Source: Cyclobacteriaceae bacterium
Lineage (GTDB): Bacteria > Bacteroidota > Bacteroidia > Cytophagales > Cyclobacteriaceae
Length of the DNA stretch: 64,000 nt
Direction: 5' to 3'
Assembly (NCBI GenBank): GCA_028281285.1
Contig: JANQKF010000008.1
Span: forward strand, 124,001 to 188,000
A model generated the notes under the pieces. It was not told where the DNA came from, did no database searches, and was given only the letters and a program-made list of their open reading frames with translations. A program made the position numbers and the translations under genes. Positions 26,931 through 36,297 of the stretch are shown piece by piece; the first letter of the stretch is position 1, and each line of letters opens with the position of its first letter.

Positions 26931-27833
26931 TTACTTGTCTCTACCATCCTTGGAAGGATACTCTTCTCCCAATCCGTCCCACTCATTATAAGATCCATCG
27001 TATAATTTGGCCTTGTAGCCCAAGCCCTTAGCCACAGTGTAAATCACAGAGGCGCGAAGCCCCACATGGCAGTAAGCGACTACTTCATCTTTCTTGTTTA
27101 CTCCTTGAGATTCATACAAAGCTCTTAGCGTATTAGTATCCTTCATGAACAGGTTTTCATCTACGATATCAAGCCAGCAGACATTGCCAGCACCTGCCAC
27201 ATGTCCTCCCCTTGTATAATTGCCCTTTTCGTCTCCCGCATAATAATTTGGCCTTCTGGCATCGATCACATTCGTCTTTCCCTTGCCTACATTTGCTCTT
27301 ACATAGTCCTTATCCACCTTAATTGAAGGATTAGGTTTGAGTCTAAGGTTACCTTCAGGTACTACCTCATTCACCATTGCTTCGGTGGTCACCGGTAGGT
27401 TCTTGAACTTCCAGCCTTTTAAACCCCCATCCAGAATGACCGTATTTTTTGACAGTCCAAAATAATCCAAAGTGAAATAAAGCCTGAATGTCACGGCATG
27501 ACCATTTCCTCCATGCACCAGAACGATTTTGGATTTATTGGATATTCCTTTGCTTCGAAGTGCCTTGTCTAGCGAATCTATTTCCGGTATTTCCCAGTAG
27601 AGATCGCCCACAACTTGTGTATACTCTGGAGGGTTGATAAGCTGTGACCCTTGGATATGTCCTTCTTCGAATTCCTTGGCTCCTGTCACCTGTAGTATTA
27701 CCAGATTTTTGTCATCGAGATGCTTCTGCATCCAATCTTGATCAACAATTATTTTATCCAAGTCTTTTTGGGCATTGAGATCTGTTGCAATCAACATCAA
27801 GATGACCACTAATGAGAGTTTGAGTTTTTGCAT
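26931..27833 (-). CDS. Exported thiosulfate/3-mercaptopyruvate sulfurtransferase (two rhodanese domains)
   Basis: A 300-residue protein with a signal peptide (LKLSLVVILMLIATDLNAQ) and two rhodanese domains. The first, inactive domain includes LVILQVTGAKEFEEGHIQGS, the second LKPNPSIKVDKDYVRANVG and the active-site loop AYCHVGLRAS with the catalytic Cys. Family members move sulfur from thiosulfate or 3-mercaptopyruvate to cyanide or thiols; the export signal suggests action in the periplasm. The start is placed at the ATG beginning the signal peptide, 33 nt inside the longest frame. It lies 77 nt after a large outer-membrane protein gene on the same strand. Confidence 0.9.
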   Translation of the reverse strand: MQKLKLSLVVILMLIATDLNAQKDLDKIIVDQDWMQKHLDDKNLVILQVTGAKEFEEGHIQGSQLINPPEYTQVVGDLYWEIPEIDSLDKALRSKGISNKSKIVLVHGGNGHAVTFRLYFTLDYFGLSKNTVILDGGLKGWKFKNLPVTTEAMVNEVVPEGNLRLKPNPSIKVDKDYVRANVGKGKTNVIDARRPNYYAGDEKGNYTRGGHVAGAGNVCWLDIVDENLFMKDTNTLRALYESQGVNKKDEVVAYCHVGLRASVIYTVAKGLGYKAKLYDGSYNEWDGLGEEYPSKDGRDK

Positions 27834-27910
27834 GATGAATTTCCTTTTAAGAATTGTCCTATGCAAATAAGGAAAAAGGTGGATGCCTATGGGTTAATGA
27901 AATGTTAAGG

Positions 27911-30900
27911 TCAAAATAGAGCACTCACCTGTACCCGACCTACATGAATGGTACGGTTGCTCCCTGATTTCCTACCATCATAGCGCAACGTCAATTGCAA
28001 ACCGCTACCAAGTTTCTGTTGCCAATTCATGTTCCAGGTGTAGTTGCTCCCTGGCCGAAGTGCTTCCAACAATTCATAGCCAATCGGACTGTTTTCATCT
28101 CCCGTGAATTCGATATCGATGAAATTAAAAGAAGCGTTAATCGAACTCTTTGCTGCTCGAGTGAATCTCAAATCCAATGACAACTCATTGATTTTTGCTT
28201 GTTCGTTCGAAATCGCTTCAAAATCATTTGACTTTTCTTTCCTGGAATAGGTAGTCGTTAAACGGAAATAGGAATTAGGTTGCCACGCCATAGATGGCTG
28301 GTATGTAACCCCGTTGATCAAGTAGTTTCTGGAAGTCAGAAAATCAGAAGTGCTTACTCTCCTCGACTCAATATAGGTGAGATCAAAGTTAAACCTACGT
28401 TGGAAATTCCATCGGGTGTGTAGTCGTATATCACGGTTACGATTCTGTTGAAACCCATTGGAAAGCAACTGTTTATTTTCGGCATTATTAATACCAATAT
28501 CTGCGCCAAACGCTGCTGCTGATCTATTAAAGAATATTGTGGACCGGAACAATTCTCTTGAAGCCAGAATTTCTTCTTCGGCAACACGGCCACCCACTGG
28601 CCATAACCGGTTACTCAGGTCATCATCTGTTATTTTCGAATCCAGTGTCCAGGATGTATTGTTAGATACTTGAGAAAGGAATTTTTTCAGCCCCCCGGCA
28701 TTTCCCCATTCATTGGGAAAACGCACATTCAATCTATAACTGATGTTGGTATTGAACGCCTCTTCATAGGTATCTGTCGGGACAAATATTTTCGCGTAGT
28801 TCTTTTCGTCCGGATTAATGGCAATATAGAATTCATTCAAATCCTGAACTCCATCTCCATTGTCATCTCGCCAGGTATGCGTTCCTTCACCTGTTGGTAC
28901 CTGAATAAATATGAACTCACGCCTCAACTCTCTGCTATTGGCCAAAGAATAGGTCAATTCGGAGCGAATTGAATTTTTCCAGAATCTTCCATTCCAATCC
29001 AATCTACCCATAATGGTTTCGTCATTTCTCCCTTCACCTTCAACCATCAAATTCTCAAGATTACGATAGATAAATACCATGTTTATGTCCTGAGTATCAT
29101 CAATTCTGGTTTTATAATTTGCGTTCCAGGTTTCAGATCGATTATTATTGACCAAAACCCCATTGATAGGCAATCGGTCTTCTCGGAGCTGGTATTCAAG
29201 ACCGAAAATTGAATTCTTTGCCGGATTGCTTCTTAGATAGAAATTGTGTTCAGAAAAATTCATTGCAGTTCGAATGACACTGTTGTCAAGATCGTTACGC
29301 ACTTCATTGCGATCGAGGCTATAACGATAGCCGGGCACAATCCAACTCCAGTTCAGGGAAAGGTCGAGATTCAGACGAGTCCAGCCAGAGGTGACATTTG
29401 TCTGGTCGTTATTCATAGCAAATAGGTCTGAAGCAATGTTAAGGTTGCCGAGTTCTTTGTTTAGTGTAAGATAATGCTGAAACCCATTGACTGCTTCCCC
29501 CCTTTTTCTACTTACAAGCCGATAGTCCAATGTATTTCGTTCGTCCTTTTTTAACCCAAAATTTAGATTGATAATGTTCTCACTGAAATTCTCGGTAAAC
29601 TCGGTTCGATTAAAACTCCAATCCCGATCAAATTCTATGTATCGAACACGATCGATAAAGGAGAATTCTGCAGAATTGTATTCATACGAAAGTCCTGCGT
29701 TAAACACATAGTCTTTGGCGAAGCTGACCTGACGGTTAGCAGAGTTGAACCTAGCCTTATAAGCCAACCCGTTGTCATCCTCACTATCGAGATCGGAGAA
29801 CAAGTTCAGGTCGTTTTTGGAAAAGGCAGTTTCCACCCTGATCTCATCATGCTCGTTCAATTTCAGCCCTCCTCCGATAGTAAACATGCTTTTTTGATTC
29901 GGAGCGTTCAACAAGGAGATGGGTTCGTAATTGCCTTGAGGAACACCGTTTACCGGAGCAATCCATTCGTAGATTCGACCGTTAACAGTCGAGTTCAACA
30001 AGATGTAATTGCCATTTCCAACTCCTACTTCAGTAAACTGCACCCTGAAGAATGCACTATCCGGGTTTGTGGAATATTGAAAAATATCATGAAATCCACC
30101 TATGTTGTCCATTCCTACGGTCTTTCGATAAAGGACCAAGTCGGGATTGAATGAAACACTATCTGCTCTGGTAGTAAATGCGTTGTTTAAATCATCGCCA
30201 GCCCTGGCCAGGGCAATCATATCTTCCTGACTAAGATCGGCAAGTAATGGTCTGTTTCGATTATCCTTTTCGCTATAGTAGTCGAATGCCAATTCAAGTG
30301 TCTCGTTGGATTGGTAATGACTTGCTCTAAAAATTGACCTTGAATAATTCTGATCAGAGAATTCAAAGTCGACCCTTATTCTGGAAAACTTAGTGATGAG
30401 CACTCTATTGGTAAATGTGATCTCCCCCAGATTGTAGTCTATCACATAATCATTGTTAAAGCCTCTTACCAATTGCTTGCCATCAAGAAAAACACGCTCA
30501 CTTCCTGCAATCACGATAATAAAACGTTCATTATTCGGTCCCCGAAGTCGGTATGGTCCTAGAACGCCTTCAATGGCTTCTACTAAAGTGGAGTTGAACC
30601 TTCCCTTGGCTACTGATCCTGCCATAGTGGTCTCAGCGTTGAACCCGTTGGGTAGTTTATATTTAGTGTTGAACTGAAAACCTTGAACGTTCTTATAAAA
30701 TCTCAGAAAATCGGAATCTCTCTTTTTCAACACCACATCCCCCGCAAGTAGTGAGAAATTATCATTGTATAGTTCCACATTGATATTATCGAAATCCTGA
30801 ATCTGCTGAGTATTGCCTTCGGGTTGAAAGGGAATATTGGTGTCGGTTATTACTGCACGAAGGTTGACATTTTCTGTCAGTTGACCTTCCATCTGTAAGT

Positions 30901-31381
30901 TAAGATTGGAGTTCACGAAAACATCCTGCCGATTACCGAACGATATTCCCCTGGTTATACTTCCTGTCTTCGTGATGTTGTCCGTTTTAAAGATCTCTTC
31001 CCTTTGAATCACGTCCAACTGTTCGGTGTACAAAGGAATGTCCTTAAATGAGGCTGCCGAATCGTATATATCAAGTGTTCTATTCGCTTTCGGGCTGTGC
31101 AAGTCATAAGGAAGTGTTTTGAAACAAACTCTAATCGAGTCAATACCTGGAATTCGAGATACAGTAATCTGATTCTGAGAGAGGTCTAATGAAAAGTCAA
31201 TCTGAATACCCTCAGGCTTATCAATCCTTATGCTTTGAGGAAAAACGGTGAGCGAATCCAGCGTTATGGGTGAATCAAAATCGGAAATCCATAAACATTT
31301 TTCACCGGAGCCTTGAGCACGGCTATTTAGATGAAAGCAAGTTAAGACTACAAGTACTAAGGTGGCCCGAAGCAAAATCAA
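27911..31381 (-). CDS. Very large outer-membrane beta-barrel protein of unknown function
   Basis: A 1156-residue protein with a signal peptide (to LNSRAQ). From about residue 130 it reads as alternating polar/hydrophobic beta strands with many Asn, Arg and aromatic residues, to the last strand GRVQVSALF, as expected of a large barrel. Segments such as TRGISFGNRQDVFVNSNLN, FQPEGNTQQIQDFDNINVEL and LLAGDVVLKK resemble stretches in Bacteroidota SprA-like outer-membrane proteins, but the protein is much shorter than SprA (about 2400 residues). The start is TTG, overlapping the stop of the kinase gene by 4 nt. No domain with known enzymatic function is visible. Confidence 0.7.
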   Translation of the reverse strand: MILLRATLVLVVLTCFHLNSRAQGSGEKCLWISDFDSPITLDSLTVFPQSIRIDKPEGIQIDFSLDLSQNQITVSRIPGIDSIRVCFKTLPYDLHSPKANRTLDIYDSAASFKDIPLYTEQLDVIQREEIFKTDNITKTGSITRGISFGNRQDVFVNSNLNLQMEGQLTENVNLRAVITDTNIPFQPEGNTQQIQDFDNINVELYNDNFSLLAGDVVLKKRDSDFLRFYKNVQGFQFNTKYKLPNGFNAETTMAGSVAKGRFNSTLVEAIEGVLGPYRLRGPNNERFIIVIAGSERVFLDGKQLVRGFNNDYVIDYNLGEITFTNRVLITKFSRIRVDFEFSDQNYSRSIFRASHYQSNETLELAFDYYSEKDNRNRPLLADLSQEDMIALARAGDDLNNAFTTRADSVSFNPDLVLYRKTVGMDNIGGFHDIFQYSTNPDSAFFRVQFTEVGVGNGNYILLNSTVNGRIYEWIAPVNGVPQGNYEPISLLNAPNQKSMFTIGGGLKLNEHDEIRVETAFSKNDLNLFSDLDSEDDNGLAYKARFNSANRQVSFAKDYVFNAGLSYEYNSAEFSFIDRVRYIEFDRDWSFNRTEFTENFSENIINLNFGLKKDERNTLDYRLVSRKRGEAVNGFQHYLTLNKELGNLNIASDLFAMNNDQTNVTSGWTRLNLDLSLNWSWIVPGYRYSLDRNEVRNDLDNSVIRTAMNFSEHNFYLRSNPAKNSIFGLEYQLREDRLPINGVLVNNNRSETWNANYKTRIDDTQDINMVFIYRNLENLMVEGEGRNDETIMGRLDWNGRFWKNSIRSELTYSLANSRELRREFIFIQVPTGEGTHTWRDDNGDGVQDLNEFYIAINPDEKNYAKIFVPTDTYEEAFNTNISYRLNVRFPNEWGNAGGLKKFLSQVSNNTSWTLDSKITDDDLSNRLWPVGGRVAEEEILASRELFRSTIFFNRSAAAFGADIGINNAENKQLLSNGFQQNRNRDIRLHTRWNFQRRFNFDLTYIESRRVSTSDFLTSRNYLINGVTYQPSMAWQPNSYFRLTTTYSRKEKSNDFEAISNEQAKINELSLDLRFTRAAKSSINASFNFIDIEFTGDENSPIGYELLEALRPGSNYTWNMNWQQKLGSGLQLTLRYDGRKSGSNRTIHVGRVQVSALF

Positions 31382-34300
31382 TCCATTAGTGGAAATTCCA
31401 AATAAAAGGTGGTACCCTTCCCTGGTTCAGATTCAAACCAGATGCTGCCTCCCGCATGTTCAACACCTCTCTTGGCTATCGCTAAACCAATTCCAGACCC
31501 TTTCTCTTTAGTACTAAATTTAGGAATAAATATTTTGTCTTTAATGTCGTCAGGAATACCGGATCCATTATCACTGACCACAACCCTGGCTTTTGTGGGT
31601 GTAAGCACTAGTTCCACTTCCAATTCAGGCTTGGAATCCTCCTCCACGGACTGTTGTGCATTAAGAATGAGATTATTGAAAATTCGACCCAGCAGCTTTT
31701 CGTCCCCTTCGACCCAAATTGGATCTTTAGGCACGTTCACTCTGATCTGCACATCATCCTGGCTGAACAGGCGTACGGCTTTCTTCAATGTGTCGGCCAA
31801 GTCCAGTTTCTCACTTAATGGTACCGGCATTTTAGCAAATGAAGAAAAAGATGTGGCTATATCGCTTAGTGTTTCTACCTGATTAAGTAAACTCTCAATT
31901 GGCTTCTTATAGTCCTCACTAAGGTCTTCTTTTCCAGTTGTCAACACCCTCTGCAGATGCTGAAGCTTGAGTTTCATCGGTGTCAACGGGTTCTTGATCT
32001 CGTGTGCGACCTGCTGAGCCATTTCCCTCCAGGCACTCTCCTTTTCACTCAGTGCAAGCGCTTTTTTACTCTTTTCCAGGTTGATCAACATTCGATTGTA
32101 TTCCTTAACCATCAACCCAATCTCATCATCAGCTGACCATTCTAAGGGTTCATTGTATTGAGAAAAAGTCGTGGTCTTGATTTTTTGAGTAAGGAATTTG
32201 AATGGATAGGTGAGCATTCTCGAGGCCAGAAAGGATAGAAACACAAAAATCACAAAGATGAAGGTGAACGAGTTGAGAATATTTGAGACTATCTCCGTTT
32301 GTTGCCTTTTCAGCTGTCCTTCCGATTCAAAGAAAGGCATGCTCACAATTCCAAGCAGTGCATTATCACCTGGTGACTTTATGGCATAATAAGTGGCCTG
32401 ATAGGTAAGATTACCCAGAAATTCATCGAACAGTTCTTTACTGGCACCATTCTCTACCAACAGCTCCATTGCATTGGGGTTGGCAAATGGTGATAAAATC
32501 TGGTTCTCGAAAATGAGACTTTGATTGGACGCAATTAACCTGCCTGAGGTATTATATAAGTTGATATCCGCCTGAGAATATTGACTGATCTCTGTGACAC
32601 GTTTTTCCAGAGTCAGGTTAGTTTCACTTTGACCATTTAAAAACTCCTGAAGGGGGACGATTAGGTTATTTCCGGCACTTTCAGTGCTGTTAAGATACTC
32701 TGCTTCAATATTGCGCTGGACGGTGTTATTCACCAGTCTAAGTACTACGATACTAACGATGATCAAAGGTAAAAAGAAGGCGAAATTGAGCAGTAATTGA
32801 ATTTTAGCGGAAATACTCACACCTCTTCTCTGCGCATTATAGATGATTGCGTTAATTAGGAAAAACAAGATGATCAGCCCTACTAAAAAGAGAAAGAACA
32901 CTGAAAAATTGGTCACCACGAAACGTCTCGGGTATACTGGACTACTAATCACATAATACTCTGTGCTCGTCTTTCCGTCAATCACCAAATGTCGATATCC
33001 GGATTGTTTGACCCCAACGCTCTTCAATTGATCCATGTCTTGTCCCTGAAAGGTAAAGTCACGGGCATAATTGAAGTTGCCATAAGCACTGATAATTTCA
33101 CCACCACGATAAAGGGCATAGTCGAATTTTTTAAGATCAGATCTACCATTTCCACTTTCCACTAAAAGCTGAGGTAAAATGCTATTGGCAAGTCGCTGCT
33201 GGCGATCCAACTTGATTACTATATAGCCCACCGTAACATCATATCGTTTGATTTCGGTAAACAGATAATATTGAGTAAACGGAGTGGGAAACTCTTGTTT
33301 TACAAAAAATAGTGAATTGAATCCCGTTTTGTATTCTTCCTTTCCATACACCTCCAAAAGTGTCTGATAGTCAACAATGAAGTCATTGTTTATTGGTCTT
33401 CCATTCCCACTAAACAACAGTACTTCGATATCATATTTATCAAAGTAATCACCCAAATAAGATCTCCTCACTTTTTGACGTATTAAATCCTTAGGAGAAA
33501 ATGGGCTAGAGATATTTGTCTGAATCAGAATATCCTGCTCAATATTTTGCTTGACTGTTTGAAGTAGGAATTCGCCCGTCACATCATTTTCGGAAAGCAA
33601 TTCTGTAGCCAATTCATTCTTGTCCTGAATTTCAGTATGCTTAATATGTTCGGTAAGTGTATAAGTATGAACAAACCCAAGAATAAAGGCAGTAATAAAG
33701 AAATACAAAAAAGTCTGATAACTCGCTTTGTTCACATGCGATGCAAGACTTAGGCTATGGATAGCAAAGAGATAAAAAGCATGAAGTGCCAATGCAGTGA
33801 ACCAGACGGAATTGGTTAAGTATGCCATCGCACCCGCGACAACAAAAAGCAACGCAAACAAAACTGCAATTAGATTTCTTCTTTTGAATCTTTCACAAGC
33901 AGCTAAAGCATATTGAGAAACCAAAAAGTAGACTACTCCATTGATAAAAAGTGCCAGATAGCTGATCAGCTTCATAATGTCAATGGAAATGTCCTTGGAG
34001 ATATCCAATGACCATTGCGAATTATCCATAATGGAGTCTAGCTGAATGATGTGATAAGCAAGTGCTCCAAGTGAGGCCAGTATTATCACTGATATTGAGC
34101 CCCAGGAGGGTGACTTAAGGACCACTCGATTTTTAGCCAGCTGCCGTAAGGAATAGATAGTAACTGTAAGTAGCAGTATCTCATTTAAAAGAAGGTCTCC
34201 CAGAGAAGGTTGCCACCATGAGGCCGCATAAAATGCCGGATCAAAGATTGGAATATCCAATGTACTTCTGGGGTATTCGTAGCGAAGCAAGATCATTCTG

Positions 34301-35064
34301 ACCAATATCAAACCAGTCGTAACAGTTATTATACCCAACCATGGCTTCGCTTGTGAATTCATTATTCGCGCATACTTGAATATTCCAGTAATAAACAGTG
34401 AGATAATGATCAGGTAGAAGATGAATATAAAGGTTTCATATCTGGGATAATGAATCTTCATCTGTGATGGCCCTTCCACAGAAAAAAGGAATATTCCTTC
34501 TCGTGATTCAATGTCTTTGTCTGTGGCAGGTTTCCGGAGATCGGATATTTCAAAATCAGTGTTGCCGAATATTCTTGAGTTTAGCCCATTCGACCTGAAT
34601 GCCTTATCTATTGGGATATTTGCGCTTAAGGGGAGAAATCCAAAGATTTCTACCAACTGATTGTTCGTGCTGTTGAAAACTCTTCTTCTGATTAGATACT
34701 GTCCACTCTTGATGTTGACATGACGATACAAATAGGATCCATCAACCAAGCCATACCTTGGAACAAACCGACTTGTCGACCAATAGGCTAATTGCCCATC
34801 CACATAAATGAAGTAAGGGAGCGACTCACTTGGCTCCATACGATTAAAGAGTCGATGGAGGTCAACGACTGCTCTATCGGCCACTTGACTAAGCTGTTCA
34901 TCTAATCGCTGAACTTCCTTGGTAATGTTAGCAGATATTGTCTCTTGACTATTGACTCTTCTCTTTTGATCAGAGAAAATAGACTCGTCAATCACCAAAG
35001 CCGTAGTCAGCAACAACAGACTGGCAATGAGATAACCATGCAATGAAAGTATTTTTCTGAGCAC
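31378..35064 (-). CDS. Giant NtrY-like sensor histidine kinase
   Basis: A 1228-residue membrane histidine kinase. After one N-terminal helix comes an extracytoplasmic region (about residues 30-205), then a block of about eight membrane helices (215-460), a second extracytoplasmic region (about 480-735), two more helices, a third periplasmic region (about 800-920), one helix, a HAMP-like linker and the kinase core. The phospho-acceptor is His1021 in VAHEIKNPLTP, like NtrY/AtoS-type kinases, with N-box NNLILNAQQS and G-boxes SDNGSGIPD and GSGIGLAIAK. There is no receiver domain and no response regulator gene nearby. Start is GTG. Its stop overlaps the start of the outer-membrane barrel gene, so the two are co-translated. 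Confidence 0.9.
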   Translation of the reverse strand: MLRKILSLHGYLIASLLLLTTALVIDESIFSDQKRRVNSQETISANITKEVQRLDEQLSQVADRAVVDLHRLFNRMEPSESLPYFIYVDGQLAYWSTSRFVPRYGLVDGSYLYRHVNIKSGQYLIRRRVFNSTNNQLVEIFGFLPLSANIPIDKAFRSNGLNSRIFGNTDFEISDLRKPATDKDIESREGIFLFSVEGPSQMKIHYPRYETFIFIFYLIIISLFITGIFKYARIMNSQAKPWLGIITVTTGLILVRMILLRYEYPRSTLDIPIFDPAFYAASWWQPSLGDLLLNEILLLTVTIYSLRQLAKNRVVLKSPSWGSISVIILASLGALAYHIIQLDSIMDNSQWSLDISKDISIDIMKLISYLALFINGVVYFLVSQYALAACERFKRRNLIAVLFALLFVVAGAMAYLTNSVWFTALALHAFYLFAIHSLSLASHVNKASYQTFLYFFITAFILGFVHTYTLTEHIKHTEIQDKNELATELLSENDVTGEFLLQTVKQNIEQDILIQTNISSPFSPKDLIRQKVRRSYLGDYFDKYDIEVLLFSGNGRPINNDFIVDYQTLLEVYGKEEYKTGFNSLFFVKQEFPTPFTQYYLFTEIKRYDVTVGYIVIKLDRQQRLANSILPQLLVESGNGRSDLKKFDYALYRGGEIISAYGNFNYARDFTFQGQDMDQLKSVGVKQSGYRHLVIDGKTSTEYYVISSPVYPRRFVVTNFSVFFLFLVGLIILFFLINAIIYNAQRRGVSISAKIQLLLNFAFFLPLIIVSIVVLRLVNNTVQRNIEAEYLNSTESAGNNLIVPLQEFLNGQSETNLTLEKRVTEISQYSQADINLYNTSGRLIASNQSLIFENQILSPFANPNAMELLVENGASKELFDEFLGNLTYQATYYAIKSPGDNALLGIVSMPFFESEGQLKRQQTEIVSNILNSFTFIFVIFVFLSFLASRMLTYPFKFLTQKIKTTTFSQYNEPLEWSADDEIGLMVKEYNRMLINLEKSKKALALSEKESAWREMAQQVAHEIKNPLTPMKLKLQHLQRVLTTGKEDLSEDYKKPIESLLNQVETLSDIATSFSSFAKMPVPLSEKLDLADTLKKAVRLFSQDDVQIRVNVPKDPIWVEGDEKLLGRIFNNLILNAQQSVEEDSKPELEVELVLTPTKARVVVSDNGSGIPDDIKDKIFIPKFSTKEKGSGIGLAIAKRGVEHAGGSIWFESEPGKGTTFYLEFPLMD

Positions 35065-35074
35065 TGAAAAACCT

Positions 35075-35093
35075 TAAAAAACCCTCTAGAGGT
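35075..35093 (-). terminator. Weak terminator after DUF983 gene
   Basis: Between the DUF983 gene and the kinase gene the minus strand reads CCTCTAGAGG followed by GTTTTTT. The stem is at most four base pairs around a palindrome, so termination would be inefficient and the respiratory operon may read into the kinase and barrel genes. Confidence 0.3.
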
Positions 35094-35104
35094 GATATAA
35101 AGTA

Positions 35105-35500
35105 CTAATTATTTTGATCAGTTACTACTGGCTCCTTGTACTTCAGGTTGCCAAAAGCATAGAGGTAAAGAATTCGTGAGTACCTGAGTTGAAGAGGATA
35201 AAGCAAAATTACTGCCACGATGATCGAGGTCATAAATACATATGTCGGCTGCCGCCCGAATAGAAAATAAATCGTAAAGGCAACAGTCAGAAACAAGGCA
35301 ACTGAGATAGCATAACTCACATACATGGCACCTTCAAAAAATCTTGGCTCACGAGCATACTGCACCCCACAATTTGGGCAGGTTTCGTGCATTTGCGTGA
35401 ATTTTCTAAGGTTATATGGTTTGGACTTGAATAAGTCTCCCTCGTGACACTGAGGGCATTTACCCAATGCTATAGCCCGACCGACCGATTTTTTTGCCAT
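35105..35500 (-). CDS. DUF983 zinc-ribbon membrane protein
   Basis: A 131-residue protein with an N-terminal zinc ribbon made of two CxxC pairs (CPQCHEGDLF and CPNCGVQY) and two transmembrane helices. It matches DUF983, whose members cluster with cytochrome oxidase genes in many bacteria and are suspected to be assembly factors. The ATG chosen is 60 nt inside the longest frame because the longer form would overlap the upstream gene even further. As given, the 5' end overlaps the CxxC protein gene by 41 nt. It is the last gene of the respiratory block. Confidence 0.88.
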   Translation of the reverse strand: MAKKSVGRAIALGKCPQCHEGDLFKSKPYNLRKFTQMHETCPNCGVQYAREPRFFEGAMYVSYAISVALFLTVAFTIYFLFGRQPTYVFMTSIIVAVILLYPLQLRYSRILYLYAFGNLKYKEPVVTDQNN

Positions 35501-35729
35501 TACGTTTACTGCTTCGGTACCAGAAATAAGCCAGCGTTCCCAAAAGAACGTAAGGCGCAAAAAAGAGGTAAAGAATACCGAGATTTAAGTTCGCTGCCAT
35601 GGAAGTATCTCCGGCTGCAACACTCGACTCTACAGAACCTCGACACATCGCACATTGTGCCCAAGCCAAGTGCGCCTGCACTGCCAAGAGCATCAACATC
35701 CAATATCCTCGATTTAGTATTCTTCTCAT
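35460..35729 (-). CDS. Small exported CxxC membrane protein in the oxidase cluster
   Basis: An 89-residue protein with a signal peptide or N-terminal helix (YWMLMLLAVQAHLAWA), directly followed by QCAMCRGSVES, a CxxC motif that would be outside the cytoplasmic membrane. A second hydrophobic helix, LGILYLFFAPYVLLGTLAYF, precedes a basic tail. Similar short CAMCR proteins recur beside oxidase genes in Bacteroidota but, to my knowledge, have no assigned role. A redox or copper-binding function is inference from the motif and the location. The ATG was taken in preference to a TTG 9 nt upstream. It is 37 nt after the DUF420 gene. Confidence 0.75.
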   Translation of the reverse strand: MRRILNRGYWMLMLLAVQAHLAWAQCAMCRGSVESSVAAGDTSMAANLNLGILYLFFAPYVLLGTLAYFWYRSSKRNGKKIGRSGYSIG

Positions 35730-35766
35730 TGATGACAAAGTTACTATACAAACATGGTATTAACCA

Positions 35767-36297
35767 CTAAAACTGGTAATAAGGGCTGATCATTAAATAA
35801 ACGATTACCCCAGATATAGAGACGTACAGCCAAATGGGAAAAGTGAATTTTACAATTTTCTTATGCTTATCAATTCTTCCTTTCAAAGCATGGTTGAACG
35901 ACAATAGTACCAAAGGCACTACACCAATTGAAAGCAGAATGTGTGATAACAAAAAGAAATAGTAAAGACTCCGGACCATTCCTTCACCTCCGAACGGAGT
36001 CGACTCCACAGTCGAATGATAGGTGATATACACCACAAGAAATATGGCGCCCAAGATAAAAGCGAGGGTCATGAAAAGCCGATGATATTCGATCCGCTTT
36101 TTTCTCACCATTACCAAGGCAATGATCAAACAAAGCGCTGTGGCCGTATTGATCATTCCGATCAGATGCGGCAGGAAGTAAATCCAATCAGCCTCATATT
36201 CTACTTTTGTTGGCATAAATAGCAGCACGGCAACAGCCACCGGTATCAATACCGAAAGTATTCCTATTATCCACTTGGTTCTTTTCTCCGAACTCAT
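35767..36297 (-). CDS. DUF420 membrane protein
   Basis: A 176-residue protein with five transmembrane segments and family-specific His residues: LPHLIGMINTATALC, RIEYHRLFMTLAF, VYITYHSTVEST, LLSHILLSIGVVPLVL and DKHKKIVKFTFPIWLYV. This pattern is DUF420, whose members sit in heme-copper oxidase operons. In Firmicutes, a small oxidase-assembly protein of this type (CtaM) has been linked to aa3 oxidase function, as far as I recall. The gene start overlaps the stop of the Sco-like gene by 4 nt. Role in oxidase assembly is likely but not proven. Confidence 0.9.
   Translation of the reverse strand: MSSEKRTKWIIGILSVLIPVAVAVLLFMPTKVEYEADWIYFLPHLIGMINTATALCLIIALVMVRKKRIEYHRLFMTLAFILGAIFLVVYITYHSTVESTPFGGEGMVRSLYYFFLLSHILLSIGVVPLVLLSFNHALKGRIDKHKKIVKFTFPIWLYVSISGVIVYLMISPYYQF

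Noticed and set aside
26804..26998. 64-codon minus-strand frame after mlaF
   Set aside because: It overlaps the rhodanese gene in another frame, runs through the inverted repeat region and has low-complexity ends; no family resemblance.
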